DNA from: Pholis gunnellus
Taxonomy: Eukaryota > Chordata > Actinopteri > Perciformes > Pholidae
DNA: 64,000 nt
NCBI GenBank assembly: GCA_910591455.2
Contig: OU342817.1
Span: 3,665,980-3,729,979, forward strand
Direction: 5' to 3'
The notes under the pieces were generated by a model. That model ran no database searches. It was not told the origin of the DNA and saw only the letters and a program-made list of their open reading frames with translations. Every line of letters begins with the position of its first letter. Positions within the stretch are counted from its first letter, which is position 1. A program made the translations under genes and the position numbers. Positions 22,566-33,888 of this stretch are shown one piece after another.

Positions 22566-22980
22566 GGTAAGGACATGGCAGGAGCTCTCCTCTCCTAGTT
22601 TAATTAGCATTGCTTTGACACATAATTAATAGCACAGAATGAGAGAATCCGATCAGGCTTCACACCAGCATATGGCACCTTCCATCTACAGCCACGCTGC
22701 AACTGCAAAGACCTCGCCCAGCCATTTAATGCAGTTCATTCTACGTATACAAACTGACACTGGGGGAATAATTTTACATATTTTAGATGCCATAAACACA
22801 AATTATGTCAACCTATCCGTAGATTGTTTACGCTTATGCTTCAAACAGACATTAATAGAAACAAAACAACGGCAATCACATTTAAAGGTCTTATTTATTA
22901 TGTGCACAAAACTAACGCGTTTCAGCCAGAAGTCATCATCAGTCCAATCTAATCAGTGGAAATGGCAATTTATAAAAACA
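22565..22980 (+). repeat. Local duplication unit B, copy 1 (retroelement-tail-like)
   Basis: Begins AGGTAAGGACATGGCAGGAG and ends near AATGGCAATTTATA. It recurs almost identically at 24616-25037. On the reverse strand it carries the motif GATGACTTCTGGCTGAAACG followed by CGTTAGTTTTGTGC and AATAAATAAGACC. This resembles the 3' tail of a retroelement I associate, weakly, with Penelope-like elements. A 120-codon frame on the plus strand is incidental. Confidence 0.7.
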
Positions 22981-23015
22981 CAGCTGAGGTTTAAACAATA
23001 ATAATTGCATTATGG

Positions 23016-23364
23016 GAACAATCATCCTCAAGCAGAAAACATCAATGTTCATTTTACTAATCTCCTCAACTTCTACCTCCAGTAGAGATTATGCAGGATC
23101 CAGGATGTAATAAAGAAATATATAAAGAAAATAAGAGCTGTGTAAGTTTTGACAGGGACGCAATGAAACTGAAAATCTACTTGGGACTTTGCAGAGAGAG
23201 AAAGGCCATTTTTGGACACAGTTAACACAGTTTTTGTGGTACAAAGATAATCTGATGTCTTGGTGACAACAGGCAGCTGAGTTTGTACGTGTTACCGCGG
23301 CACTGAATGAATTATTAACGGTTGTAAGTAGTTTTGTTGCCAACTTGCCGGCTTCATTCTCTGC
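23016..23364 (+). repeat. Local duplication unit A, copy 2
   Basis: Direct copy of 22205-22565, about 0.8 kb downstream and just before tRNA-Leu copy 2. It differs by several short deletions, including the ATTCATCATTAAC and GATGCTGAAGAGTTGAG segments, so it is older than the inverted tRNA duplication. Confidence 0.85.
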
Positions 23365-23426
23365 TAAAGTAGAAATAACTTCACTCTTTGCTGCTAGAAC
23401 AACACTAATATATCACAATGAACCTT

Positions 23427-23509
23427 TACCAGGAGTGGGGTTTGAACCCACGAGGGCTGATGCCCATTGGATCTTAAGTCCAACGCCTTAACCACTCGGC
23501 CATCCTGAT
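23427..23509 (-). tRNA. tRNA-Leu (anticodon UAA), copy 2
   Basis: An 83-nt tRNA-Leu with anticodon TAA and long variable arm. The acceptor is ATCAGGA/TCCTGGT, so pair 2-71 becomes U-G while the other six are canonical. The D arm reads GAGTGG where the other copies have GAGAGG. The variable arm is GGGC-ATCA-GCCC and the T arm is GTGGG-TTCAAAC-CCCAC. All stems still form, so it could be functional, but it is the most divergent of the four. It is in the host-gene sense. No T4 terminator is visible in the first 60 nt downstream. Confidence 0.88.
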
Positions 23510-23549
23510 GACATAAACAGCATCTACATCATCATTATCATCATCAAGC

Positions 23550-23581
23550 AAATATTCACTTGAAACTGCAAGTGAATATTT
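23550..23581. repeat. 13-bp hairpin
   Basis: AAATATTCACTTG and its inverted copy CAAGTGAATATTT are separated by 6 nt, about 40 bp upstream of tRNA-Leu copy 2. Confidence 0.9.
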
Positions 23582-23639
23582 CAATCAAATAATTAGTTGT
23601 ATGGGAACGTAATTTTCGTAACTTTCACTGTTAACAATT

Positions 23640-23870
23640 ATTCACAGAATAAACAATATAGCACTTTCACGTCTGTGCGGGAGGCCTACGTTTAAAGCAT
23701 GTTAGCTTCGCTACAAAACACAGCAAAACAAAACCCGCCAATAAGCAATACTTGAGTTTAATAATGAATACGTTATGTCTCATTTGTGTAAAACCGATCT
23801 GTTGTGGTTGTTTCCATACTTTAGGTTTTAATGCTTTAAATGAACACGTTAAAGAACGGAGCCTCCTCAG
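23640..23870 (-). repeat. 5' flank shared by tRNA-Leu copies 2 and 4
   Basis: The segment upstream of tRNA copy 2 (CACGTCTGTGCGGGAGGCCT, then GTTGTGGTTGTTTCCATACT and TTTAAATGAACACGTTAA) recurs in the same order upstream of copy 4 at 26660-26865. The two tRNA loci therefore derive from one duplicated block larger than the gene itself. Confidence 0.7.
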
Positions 23871-24615
23871 TTTGTATGAGCATGTTCCCACGGCGATGAA
23901 TGACATCGGGTCAGCTAAGCCTGGGTGAGCTGGAACACTAATCACAGTTAGAGAAAGTAAAATATCACAAAAAATGTTACCAAATACTTCAATGTTGATA
24001 TCGTAATGATGTTGTAGGCTCGACCATTGGCGGTTTCACTAAATATTTAGACACAACTTCTTGATGGCGACCCCTGTTGATGCAGCACGGTGTCAACAAG
24101 TTCAACAGTTACAGCGGAGCAGTCACTCGTGATCTTAACTTCTGCCAAAATCATCAAAAATAGGAATAAAATATATATAAAATAGAATACTGCGGTGGAA
24201 TAGCGTGCAGTAGTGGTAAAATGAATAAACAGGATAAAATGAATATACTTTACTCAAATGTTGATCAAACACAATGATTGCCACACAGCGGCTCCACCTA
24301 CAGTAACTGAATGAGGTGGTTACTAACAAATAATGAGAAAAACCAAAATAATGACCTCATTCAAAGATCTGTGACAAAATACATCAGCTGTAAAGATATC
24401 AAAAATATCAGGTAAATGTTTTTTGTTTCTTTTCTTTATTAATTTAATACACACACCGTGCTGGATTTATATTCTGGCCGCGATAGATAGAACAAGCTGA
24501 TTAAAACTGCTGAATTATTCAACAGGAGCCCGTATCTGTTCTCAAGCTGCCTGTGGCCCGACTTAATTGATTAATTGAAATGCAGAGCAGCGTACTGTGC
24601 TAACTAATACCCCGA

Positions 24616-25037
24616 AGGTAAGGACATGGCAGGAGCTCTCCTCTCCTAGTTTAATTAGCATTGCTTTGACACATAATTAATAGCACAGAATGAGAGAATC
24701 CGATCAGGCTTCACACCAGCATATGGCACCTTCCATCTACAGCCACGCTGTAGATGCAACTGCAAAGACCTCGCCCAGCCATTTAATGCAGTTCATTCTA
24801 CGTATACAAACTGACACTGGGGGAATAATTTTACATATTTTAGATGCCATAAACACAAATTATGTCAACCTATCTGTGGATTGTTTACGCTTATGCTTGA
24901 AACAGACATTAATAGAAACAAAACGGCACGGCAATCACATTTAAAGGTCTTATTTATTATGTGCACAAAACTAACGCGTTAGCCAGAAGTCATCATCAGT
25001 CCAATCTAATCAGTAGAAATGGCAATTTATAGAAAAC
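24616..25037 (+). repeat. Local duplication unit B, copy 2
   Basis: Second copy of unit B, in the same orientation and 2.05 kb downstream. It differs by a 6-bp insertion (GTAGAT) in the CACGCTG...CAACTG stretch, a few substitutions and loss of TTTC next to the ACGCG motif. Homology ends within the AT-rich tail. Confidence 0.7.
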
Positions 25038-26116
25038 AGAAAACAGCTTCTCCTGATAGTCAGAAAACAAGCGAAAAGGTAATATTTCAAATTGAATGCT
25101 CAACAAAACGTGGCAGATTACTGCACAAAGAAGCTTCTGAATAGGCTACGAACATTTACATATTAATAAAATCTCTATTGAGGAAAAATAGTAAGAAAGG
25201 GAGTCTATGCTAATGAATTCACCCTGTGAAGCGAGAGATCGCTGAAAGAGGATATGACTAGAACGGTGACACATAGCATGTATCTGGAAATATATTTTAA
25301 GACTAAACCGACAAACACGAGTCTCCCCACACATACATTTTGAAGTTGCTATCCCCACTTGAAATACACCTTTTAGTATTTAGAGATCTGTGAAACCCTT
25401 GCTGGACTTGCTGAACTAATTTGCATTTCCGCTGGAAAGTCAAAGAAATGAAATAGAGAAATAACACAAGTGCAATGGGTAGCACGATTCAGCCCTGTCT
25501 CTTGAAGATTACATTCCCTTACAACAACACTTTCTAATTAAGTTTTGAGGGAAACTTTTTTCATATTTGGAATACATTTGCTTTTGTTGTATCACAAATA
25601 TGTTTGTATTAAGTCTGCAGTGGTCCGCATAGGGAGAACGTCTGGGGGGTGGATCGGTTGAAAAACACAGGGGACTGTTGTTAGTGTCCTGTGTGAACTG
25701 AGCTCCTTTGTTGCGGTTTTCTTTTAATTTACAATGTTAGAGCTGCCACATCCGACTTTGTGTCTCAACGGCTCTCAACATGTCAACGGCGAGCCGGCAG
25801 CTCGTAGCTAACGATGCAAAAAGTGCAAACTACGGCGAAAGTGCTGACAAGTAAACCTGAGGGGCAACCGGAGGAAAGGTGCATTCAAGATGATGCCATT
25901 AACAGCTGTAACCACCGTACGACAGCGGGGCACGTTTATGTGCACTAAAAGCACCTGCTGCTGGCACGGCTTTGTCAACAAAGCAAGGCGGAGCACTGAT
26001 ATCGACGCATAAAAAGGAAAGGTGGCTCCATTTTCTGAAGTAGATATTTCTCCACCATATTTTCAGCTCTTGGTTATTTTTTGCTTCAATAATACTTTTG
26101 TATCAGAAATCCATTG

Positions 26117-26199
26117 TACCAGGAGTGGGGGTCGAACCCACGAGGGCTAATGCCCATTGGATCTTAAGTCCAACGCCTTAACCTCTCGGCCATCCTGGT
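26117..26199 (-). tRNA. tRNA-Leu (anticodon UAA), copy 3
   Basis: The 83-nt gene body is identical to copy 1 (perfect ACCAGGA/TCCTGGT acceptor, TAA anticodon, TTCGACC T-loop). It lies on the minus strand inside the second arm of an inverted duplication that also copies about 190 bp of downstream flank. A (CAT)n microsatellite begins 18 bp upstream of its 5' end. It lacks a nearby T4 terminator, as copy 1 does. Confidence 0.94.
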
Positions 26200-26216
26200 G
26201 ATATTTACAGCATTTA

Positions 26217-26265
26217 CATCATCATCATCATCATCATCTTCATCATCATCATCATCATCATCATC
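26217..26265. repeat. (CAT)n microsatellite
   Basis: 49 bp of CAT with one CTT variant, starting 18 bp upstream of tRNA-Leu copy 3. Shorter CAT runs lie at the same place upstream of copies 2 and 4. Confidence 0.98.
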
Positions 26266-26511
26266 GTCAACATTATAATTATTATAATCGTTCACATAAA
26301 TATATAAAAACAACAATGGGAAGACACCATACTAAAAGAGCGAAGAAACAATTTTTTCTTTACAGAGACAAAAGAGATGTCTTTGATCTTAACGTGTTTT
26401 CTAATAGGACTGGTTTTTCCAAATGTTTTTTGCAAAGCAAAGGCTTCTTGGACAATGGCATTCAGATATACATGGATGTGTCATGTATATCAAGCAATCA
26501 ATATCACATAT

Positions 26512-26594
26512 TACCAGGAGTGGGGTTCGAACCCACGAGGGCTTATGCCCATTGGATCTTAAGTCCAACGCCTTAACCTCTCGGCCATCCTGGT
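26512..26594 (-). tRNA. tRNA-Leu (anticodon UAA), copy 4
   Basis: An 83-nt tRNA-Leu with TAA anticodon, perfect 7-bp acceptor stem, variable arm GGGC-ATAA-GCCC and T arm GTGGG-TTCGAAC-CCCAC, the most canonical T-loop of the four. It is 312 bp upstream of copy 3 in the same orientation. No TTTT is visible within about 100 nt downstream. Confidence 0.94.
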
Positions 26595-26659
26595 GTCATG
26601 TGTTCCATTAACATCATCATTTATTTTCCATTTTCAATTTGACAAAATTTGAAAATATC

Positions 26660-26865
26660 AAAACGTACAGAATATACAATATAGATTCATGAAAAGATCT
26701 ATACCACCTTCACGTCTGTACGGGAGGCCTGAATGTAAAGCTACATTTGGAAGCAGGTTTGCTTAGCTTAAACTTAGCTTAGACAAAAAAAGCAATGCTT
26801 AAGTTGTGGTTGTGGTTCCATACTTAGGATTTTTATTTTCATGGTTTAAATGAACAAGTTAAGCA
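26660..26865 (-). repeat. 5' flank of tRNA-Leu copy 4, homologous to the copy 2 flank
   Basis: Contains CACGTCTGTACGGGAGGCCT, GTTGTGGTTGTGGTTCCATA and TTTAAATGAACAAGTTAA in the same order as 23640-23870. Divergence is clear, with indels. Confidence 0.7.
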
Positions 26866-28371
26866 GTGAGAATGGATTTTGTTAAAACTATTTCATATTT
26901 CCCAAACTGTGAAACTATTCCTTTAAAACCTATGCAGCAGTGGTTGTTTTCCTTTTTTCAGAGGAAATAGAGAAATGAATCTATGACATTTGAGTTTGGG
27001 AGCTTGGAGCACCACCAGACAACCCGTCTGCTGAAGTTATGCTGAGCTACTGTAATTAATGTGTGTCCCCACCTTTTTAAGCAGTCCAATAAGGTCATTC
27101 TGCACAAACACGGTAGAATAAAAGCTTTTCTGCTTGGTGTCAAAAGATCTGTCAGATAGTTCATGAATAGTACAATAATGCATATGTACGGGGAGCAGCG
27201 CACACAAAAAGCAGCTTAATGCGTACGACACTAATCATCTGCTGCCTTTGAAAGGGGAGAACAATCCTCCTCCTCACTGAGGCTCGTCACACTGCGCAGC
27301 GATGTGGGCGGCTGTGTGGGGAGACAGACATCAACCAAATGAAGTGATCAAAAACAGCAACGAGCAGCATTTAAAAAAATCTCTTCATCTTTAAACTGCC
27401 AGATTTAAGTCGCATAAAGGCAGAAGAGAGAGTTGAAAGAAGCTGTTGTGAAACAAGATCCTTTTTTTTTCTTTTTCTACCAGAGTGCAGTACAAACACT
27501 GCTGAAGCCCCAAATATACACTGTCAATCATAACAACACAATTATGCAGATTTAGAGGGAGGGCTGCAGGCTACATCACTTGTACTAATAGCTCCAGAGG
27601 GAGATATCATAAAATACCTACTAATCTACCAGCTGCACTTAGTAAGTGTTTTGAATATATTTGCCTCTTAATTGAAAACATCAACATATTTACGTAGAAA
27701 AAAAGCTAATTTTCATTCATTCGGGCAAATATTCACATCATCCAGGCAGCTTAGCAATATTAATTTATTTCACAAGTGAGACATTAAATCAAATGGGACA
27801 CTGGGGGGGGGGACTCAGCACTGCTTCAGTTTAAGGAGTTATGTAGAAAATACTGATGCTAGAATAGCGAATTAAAAGCCTCTTTTCTTGTCACTTCACT
27901 GATCTAAGGGTAATGTTTTCTTAAGTGAGATAGAAGGGCAGTCAAAAGTGCAACTAATGAAGACTCGTTGTCTCCTCTGCGCTGAGTTTTTGCAAGGATC
28001 GTGCTCCTGGTTAGAAGAAGCCAGTGTAGCTGTCGGTAGACTGGATCAAACCCTGCTGCCTGAGTCAGTGTGTACAGCCATCAATTTCCACCTCGACCTC
28101 CCAGATGTTTTGCGGTGGTAAAACAATGGTGTGTTATTTCTCATTCTCATAATAAAAAGAGAAACAGACAGCTTTCTCAAGCGTCAGTGCAGGGAGGAAG
28201 ACCTAGAATACACATGACAGTAGTGGCGCTTAGGAGCAACATTTTGAGCTCCCCGAAATGTTTGCCTCAAGCCCCGAGGTCACGTGATACATATTCTACA
28301 AACTGCACAGTGAGTTTGGACATGCCAACTTAAACAAACTTTCTGTTAAAAAAATAATTACACTACTTTAT

Positions 28372-28626
28372 AGGGCTGTAACGGTATGCTGATCGATGCA
28401 CGTAATGCGGAAACAACGTCCACAAGCGTGACTTCTGCCTAGGGACTGTGAGCCGTACGCCGGTAGCCACCTTTGCTGAGGCTATAGCGCAACAAGATGA
28501 TTGGCGTGCGAGTCAGTCACACTATGGCGATTGCCAACGAAAGGCCGGGGTCAGCAGTCTGTCCACTGAACGCAGAGAGACAAAGTGACTGAGCGTGACT
28601 GAGATTTGTGAAATTGCAACATCCTA
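28372..28626. mobile_element. hAT-like MITE candidate
   Basis: Left end TAGGGCTGTAACGGTATG; reverse complement of the right end TAGGATGTTGCAATTTC. The terminal similarity is weak and I see no target-site duplication. The CpG content is unusually high for this intron. Confidence 0.25.
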
Positions 28627-28791
28627 CACCATTTGTTACTGGGAAGAAAAAAAATCTCATCAATTTGCAGCACTGCTGAAGAGACAAAAAACATGCATAC
28701 ATGCATACGATACCTTCACTACTGGTGCTGCAGTAACATTGAGTTTTATAAAAGCTAGAGTGGAGCTCAGTCTGTCTCTGTCTTTTCCTGC

Positions 28792-28793
<2 letters not shown>

Positions 28794-28827
<34 letters not shown>
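28794..28827. repeat. (TG)n microsatellite
   Basis: 34 bp of GT repeats. Confidence 0.97.
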
Positions 28828-28833
<6 letters not shown>

Positions 28834-30731
28834 TCTTTACACTTTCACTAAACCACAACAACAGCCGCAGTCACAGCACCTACAGTTTTACTTTACAGAC
28901 GTCTTCCCGCGGGGGACATTAGCAGATAAGTGCTCTTTAAAAAACTTCTCTGCAGATAATTTGATGTCCTCCGTCTTCTCCTGCCCGTCAAACACTCGGA
29001 GCTCGGCTTCTCCCGAGACTTCTTTAACTAAGCCAAGAGTTTTTGTTCTTTCCAGAAGTTGTGGAGACGAGCTATGAAGCAGCACTTTCACATTGAACTA
29101 CTAAACCGTCACAGGGACAGTGTAATTGGGGATATCTTGGGGGAAAAGTCATGACAGACTCCTCAGACTCCAGGGCACCGGTCAGAAATATAGGATGTGG
29201 TGGAGAATATCTCCTGTCATCGCTTGTTGGTCACATCCTTCTCTGAGCAGATTGTTTGTGAAAATGTCTGATCGAATAGAAACTTCAGCACAAAGAGATT
29301 GGTGCATGAATAGTCAAACTTTTGCAATTTGAAAAATCATGAATCAACCAGATTGAAGACGTAGCAGGCCTTTCACAGCAGATAACACATCAAACCGACA
29401 CATCGTGTTCTTCACACCAAAGAGGCTCTCTTGCTTCCTGCCAGAAAGATGCTGCTGGTGGTTTGGGAGCAGAAGATTATAGTTGGCATTGCTCCAGACC
29501 AGCATTACACACATTCACTGGTATGCAGGGTGTTTTTGCTCGGAATAAGTAGAAAAATCACTCTGTAAGATTTCTGGATATAAGATGTGATATTTAGGTC
29601 TTTCAAGACAAAAATAGATCTTGTAATAAGTTGGGGAAACTAATCTTGAGCTCGATATCACTATTAGGATGTGTGTCATAATAAGCCTGCTCAAAAGTGG
29701 GTTTTTTCACTTAACAAGATATTCAAGATATAAAATACTTTGACTATTAATTACAAAAACATGCTCAGTAAGATTCAGCAGTTTGTTTTCTGCCTGCTTT
29801 CAATTTAATATTTTCCAAGAGTTTCAAGCGTTTCATCTCTATGTTGATAAAGCACAAATGTATTCATTTTTTATTTTTTTGCTGCTTGGTATGCTGGGAG
29901 GGATGAAATTCATCACTCTGTTATAATGATACGTCAGGTCGAGACCTAAAAACCTCCACTCCACACCACAAATACTCTTTTGGACTTTGGTTGAGTTTGC
30001 AGGTTAAGGCCCTGCACACCCACACAGGAGTTTTCCATCGTGGAATAGATCTGTTCAGGTTGAAGGTGGTTTGAGCAATGATGGAAATAACTAATGAAGA
30101 CAATGTAATTTTGCAAACCCAAACAGTTCTGTCATCAATAAAAGTCCTTACAAGGCTGTCATTACTCTACAGGGATGTTTCCTTTACAATTCATGCATTA
30201 ATGACATAATGTGAATAATGTAATCCTAGTTTGAAAAGGGCTGTTTCTTCAAAATTTCACATATCAGTAGAATCACTCTTTTATGGGCCAGGCATTAATA
30301 TTAATACTGCTGCGATCTTGTAAAAAAAACCACAACTTGCAGTGCTCTTCAAAACCGAGGGCTGAAAACTCACACAGACACACACACACACACACTCAAA
30401 AGCCAGCGGGTGGTGAAATTGTAGAGGCAGTTGAGAATGTCACAGCAGGAAGCTGCTGAATTATCTGAGCAAAACTATCTCTACATCCCTTCAGTATCTT
30501 CACTGTCACTCTTTCTTACTCCCTTCACTTCTATTGAACCTTCTACCTTCCTTACTAACTTCACTTTGATCCTTTTCCCCAAACGCGTCTCCTTTTAATG
30601 TCCTAATTCCTCTTTCCTCCTCTCCCTTTCCTCACTATACCCGTATCTTTCTCCTCCTCCTGAGCCGTCTCCTGAAGTCAAATCATCTCAAAGATGTGAG
30701 CCGGTGCTTCCAGAAAGCAGATGGTGGCCCG

Positions 30732-30734
<3 letters not shown>

Positions 30735-30808
<74 letters not shown>
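30735..30808. repeat. (AC)n microsatellite
   Basis: 74 bp uninterrupted, between two pyrimidine-rich blocks (30480-30680 and 30950-31070). Confidence 0.98.
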
Positions 30809-30810
<2 letters not shown>

Positions 30811-31704
30811 ACACAGCAAAATCATTGAGGGATAAAATGGGAAAGGCAGCAGAAGATGTCACTGCAGTTGTGAGAAACACAGCGGGAGTACTGCTACCAG
30901 ACAGCCTGCAGAGCTTGACTCCTAAACTGTCTCCTCTCATACTTCATATTGCTCTTCCTCCACTTCTTTCCTCCCCTTATCCACCTTCACTTCCCCTCAT
31001 CTTCATTTCTCCCCTTCTCCTGCATCCCACCCTCCTCCCTCCTCCCTCCTCCTCTGTTTCGCCTCCATGTGCTTAGCTTTGATTTAGCTCTGTCTCGTTC
31101 TGTTGAAATTCAGCCTTCTCCGTCCGTCTTTAATGGCCACTGACTCAGCGCTGTCCTCCTCTTTAATACAAACTGACCGGCCCTGCTTCGTCTCATCAGC
31201 AGTCTGCAGAGCTGTGGTCACGCAGTACTGACTTCATGAGAAATACACAGCAGTGACAGCATCAAGCTGCGATCAGCATCTATTTTAGTCTGAAACGAGG
31301 ACACATTAGAACCGGGTCTGGAAAGGTATGAGGTTATGTAGATGCACTGATGCTGAAGACAGATATTTGCCAATTAGGCTTGCCCAAGTTCGGTAGAGTC
31401 CCTCAGTAACTTATATTAACTCACTTTTCAAGGTGAACCGTATTATTCTAATGCGTGGAGCACATATCAAAATGTGACATTAAAATTCCCATAGCAGTTT
31501 GAGTCTCCAGAGCTCATTTTTAGTATAGGTTAAAGTGAGAGTAAGGGCCAAAGTGCCAAAATTGTAGCAGTAGCTTGCCAGTTATGGAAGCTTAACATAA
31601 CTGAGCACCGCAGCATATCAGCAAACTTCTGTCGTATGATGTGGGATGAGATAGAAAGAGCAGAGGTCCCTCCAACTTCTTGGTTTGCTGTTGTTTTTTC
31701 CTCA

Positions 31705-31805
31705 ACCTAACTTAGTGGGTTTGTTGCATAGACCTAACTTTCTGTGAAGACGGTTATTTATTTTGAAAAAGACACTTTGCATGTAACCAGTGGAAACTGA
31801 CACGT
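31705..31805 (+). repeat. Interspersed repeat (GTGAAGACGG family), second copy
   Basis: CAACCTAACTTAGTGGGTTT, CTGTGAAGACGGTTATTTAT and GAAAAAGACACTTTGCATG repeat the order seen at 14105-14215. In intron 1. Confidence 0.5.
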
Positions 31806-33274
31806 CTGTCATGTCCAAAGCCGGCGCTCGCTAGAGGGGAACCTAGAGCGTCACAGTTTGAAGCGGAGGGACACTGACCAAGCGTCGCTATACGATGAGC
31901 TGGGAGTCTCTACTGAACTGGCTAATAGCCGCCACTCTGCACTCATACGGCGGTTAACGCTTATAACACCGCCCCGACCCACAGAGTCCTCGTAGCTTTT
32001 CATGTGAGAATGGTTACGCAAAGTCTCAGCTGAGTTGAATCCACTCTTTTCCTGTTACACAGCTGCTCACAACTGAAACTAGAAAAACAATCACAGAGAA
32101 AGTTGTGTCCCTGAACATCTGAGTGACGGAGTGTCGTGACCTCCACCCATAGAAACAGATCCAGAATCCCAAGCGACAACAAGTCATCTGAGTTTGATGA
32201 CAATCTCACATGATGAACGGCTTCTTCTTTTTGGGGAGACAGGCTCCTTCTGGGGGCGGCCTTGAACAAATACAGTCCAGCAGGTCCCAAGATCAAACAG
32301 ATGGACCGCAGTCCCCCGTCAGCTCCTCACTTAACTACCTGTTCCTGGGTTAATAAATCCAGATTCATGACTGGTGGCTCCACATCCCGAAACCTTGACT
32401 TCATCAGGTCCCAGTCATGGCTCCATTTTGCCGGCACACATTTCTATAAATGACACTAAAGAAGAAATATGAAGGGGATTTATCCTCGGCTACTCATCCT
32501 GGCTCTCACTGACGCTGCTCTCTCATGAATCATAAAGGACCGGGAGGTTTGCTGGGAATTTCAACAGTTTATATTCACAGGTTTATGTTCTTCTCGGTGC
32601 AAACAATCAGCTTACTGGAACACAATAAATTCATATGACGCAGGGCAGTGCAGCACATGAAATAGGCTGCTGAATTTGCACCCTCTTCTGTATTTTCTTC
32701 ACCAGATTAATCCTGGAACAGATGAGGGGTAATTCATGAACTCAAAGATCTATAATTTATGATTCATGATGCGATTTAAGTACCCCTAATATTCCCCCAT
32801 GTACATTTTAAATATCCAACTCAAACAGCCTTCATTGGGTGAGTAATAACACCACCCTTGAATTTGCCATTCAGCCTCCTGCATCTCAATAACCAGCTTC
32901 ATTTTCAAACATGTTAATAACCAAACCATGCTGTCTTTAATTTGATGCCAGATAAAGGCTAAAATATCACAATCACCTGCGTTTCATGTCTCTTTGTGGC
33001 GTGATCACAGGACGAATGGAGGACAGGTAGCAGAAATATGTAGAAACAACCTGAATGTGAATGAATTTCACCTCGACTTTCACCAAAAAGCGTTTCAAAG
33101 TCAACAACTGATTTTGAGGCAGGACAGGACGCCTTTCTTCCTCTCTGCAGGCAGAAAATAAGCTGACTGCTAAACTATACTTTCAAAGTTCTCTCCTTGA
33201 GGACGCCGGGGAATCCAGAGAACCAGTGAGCCGCCATCGTCTCAACACCCACGAATGAGGGTGCAAATGCAAAT

Positions 33275-33277
<3 letters not shown>

Positions 33278-33367
<90 letters not shown>
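33278..33367. repeat. (CA)n microsatellite
   Basis: 90 bp uninterrupted. Confidence 0.98.
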
Positions 33368-33370
<3 letters not shown>

Positions 33371-33865
33371 CAAGTGCTATTATCTGTCATTAAGCTAGGA
33401 TTAAAAGTAATTAAGTGTTATTGATATTATCTACCATTAGGCTATGATTATAGCACACACTCCAGTGGCTCTGCTCAGAGGGGAGATAAAGGCTTCAAGG
33501 AAGACTGATGAGGCAGCGAGAGAAAGAGAAGGAAAGACAGAGCGCGGACCTGAAGATGACAACGGGGAAAAGTGAGCGCAACCATCTATCACTCATGTGT
33601 GGATGATGAGTAACGTGATTGATGACTTAGCAGACAAAAAACATTTGATTTGCCTGCTAGAGAAGATAGTATTAAATGAAGAAGTGATCGGTCATTCGTG
33701 TCATCAAAGCGTCTCCGTGTATCGATCCTGTTTTGCTCAGAAGAAGTGAAGATGAGGAGCATTTTGAAGCACCAACTGAATCCTTTGGGGGGGATTTTGT
33801 GCCTTCAAAGGATCTTTCTTTTTGGGCTTGTAAATATGGACCTCATGAAATCGCTTTATTAATAT

Positions 33866-33888
33866 AATATATATATATATATATATAT
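33866..33888. repeat. (AT)n microsatellite
   Basis: 23 bp of AT repeats. Confidence 0.95.

Larger units (their letters stand above)
25930..26425 (-). repeat. Inverted segmental duplication, arm 2 (with tRNA-Leu copy 3)
   Basis: This is the partner of 19668-20045 in opposite orientation. It is longer because a (CAT)n microsatellite and A/T-rich sequence have expanded between the tRNA and the outer homology block. Identity over the tRNA and 3' flank is high, so the copying event looks recent. Confidence 0.85.

Noticed and set aside
22639..23001. A 120-codon plus-strand frame that partly recurs at 24690-24944, at first suggestive of a duplicated gene.
   Set aside because: It falls wholly within duplicated unit B. 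The two copies are frame-disrupted relative to each other, and the reverse strand looks like a retroelement tail.
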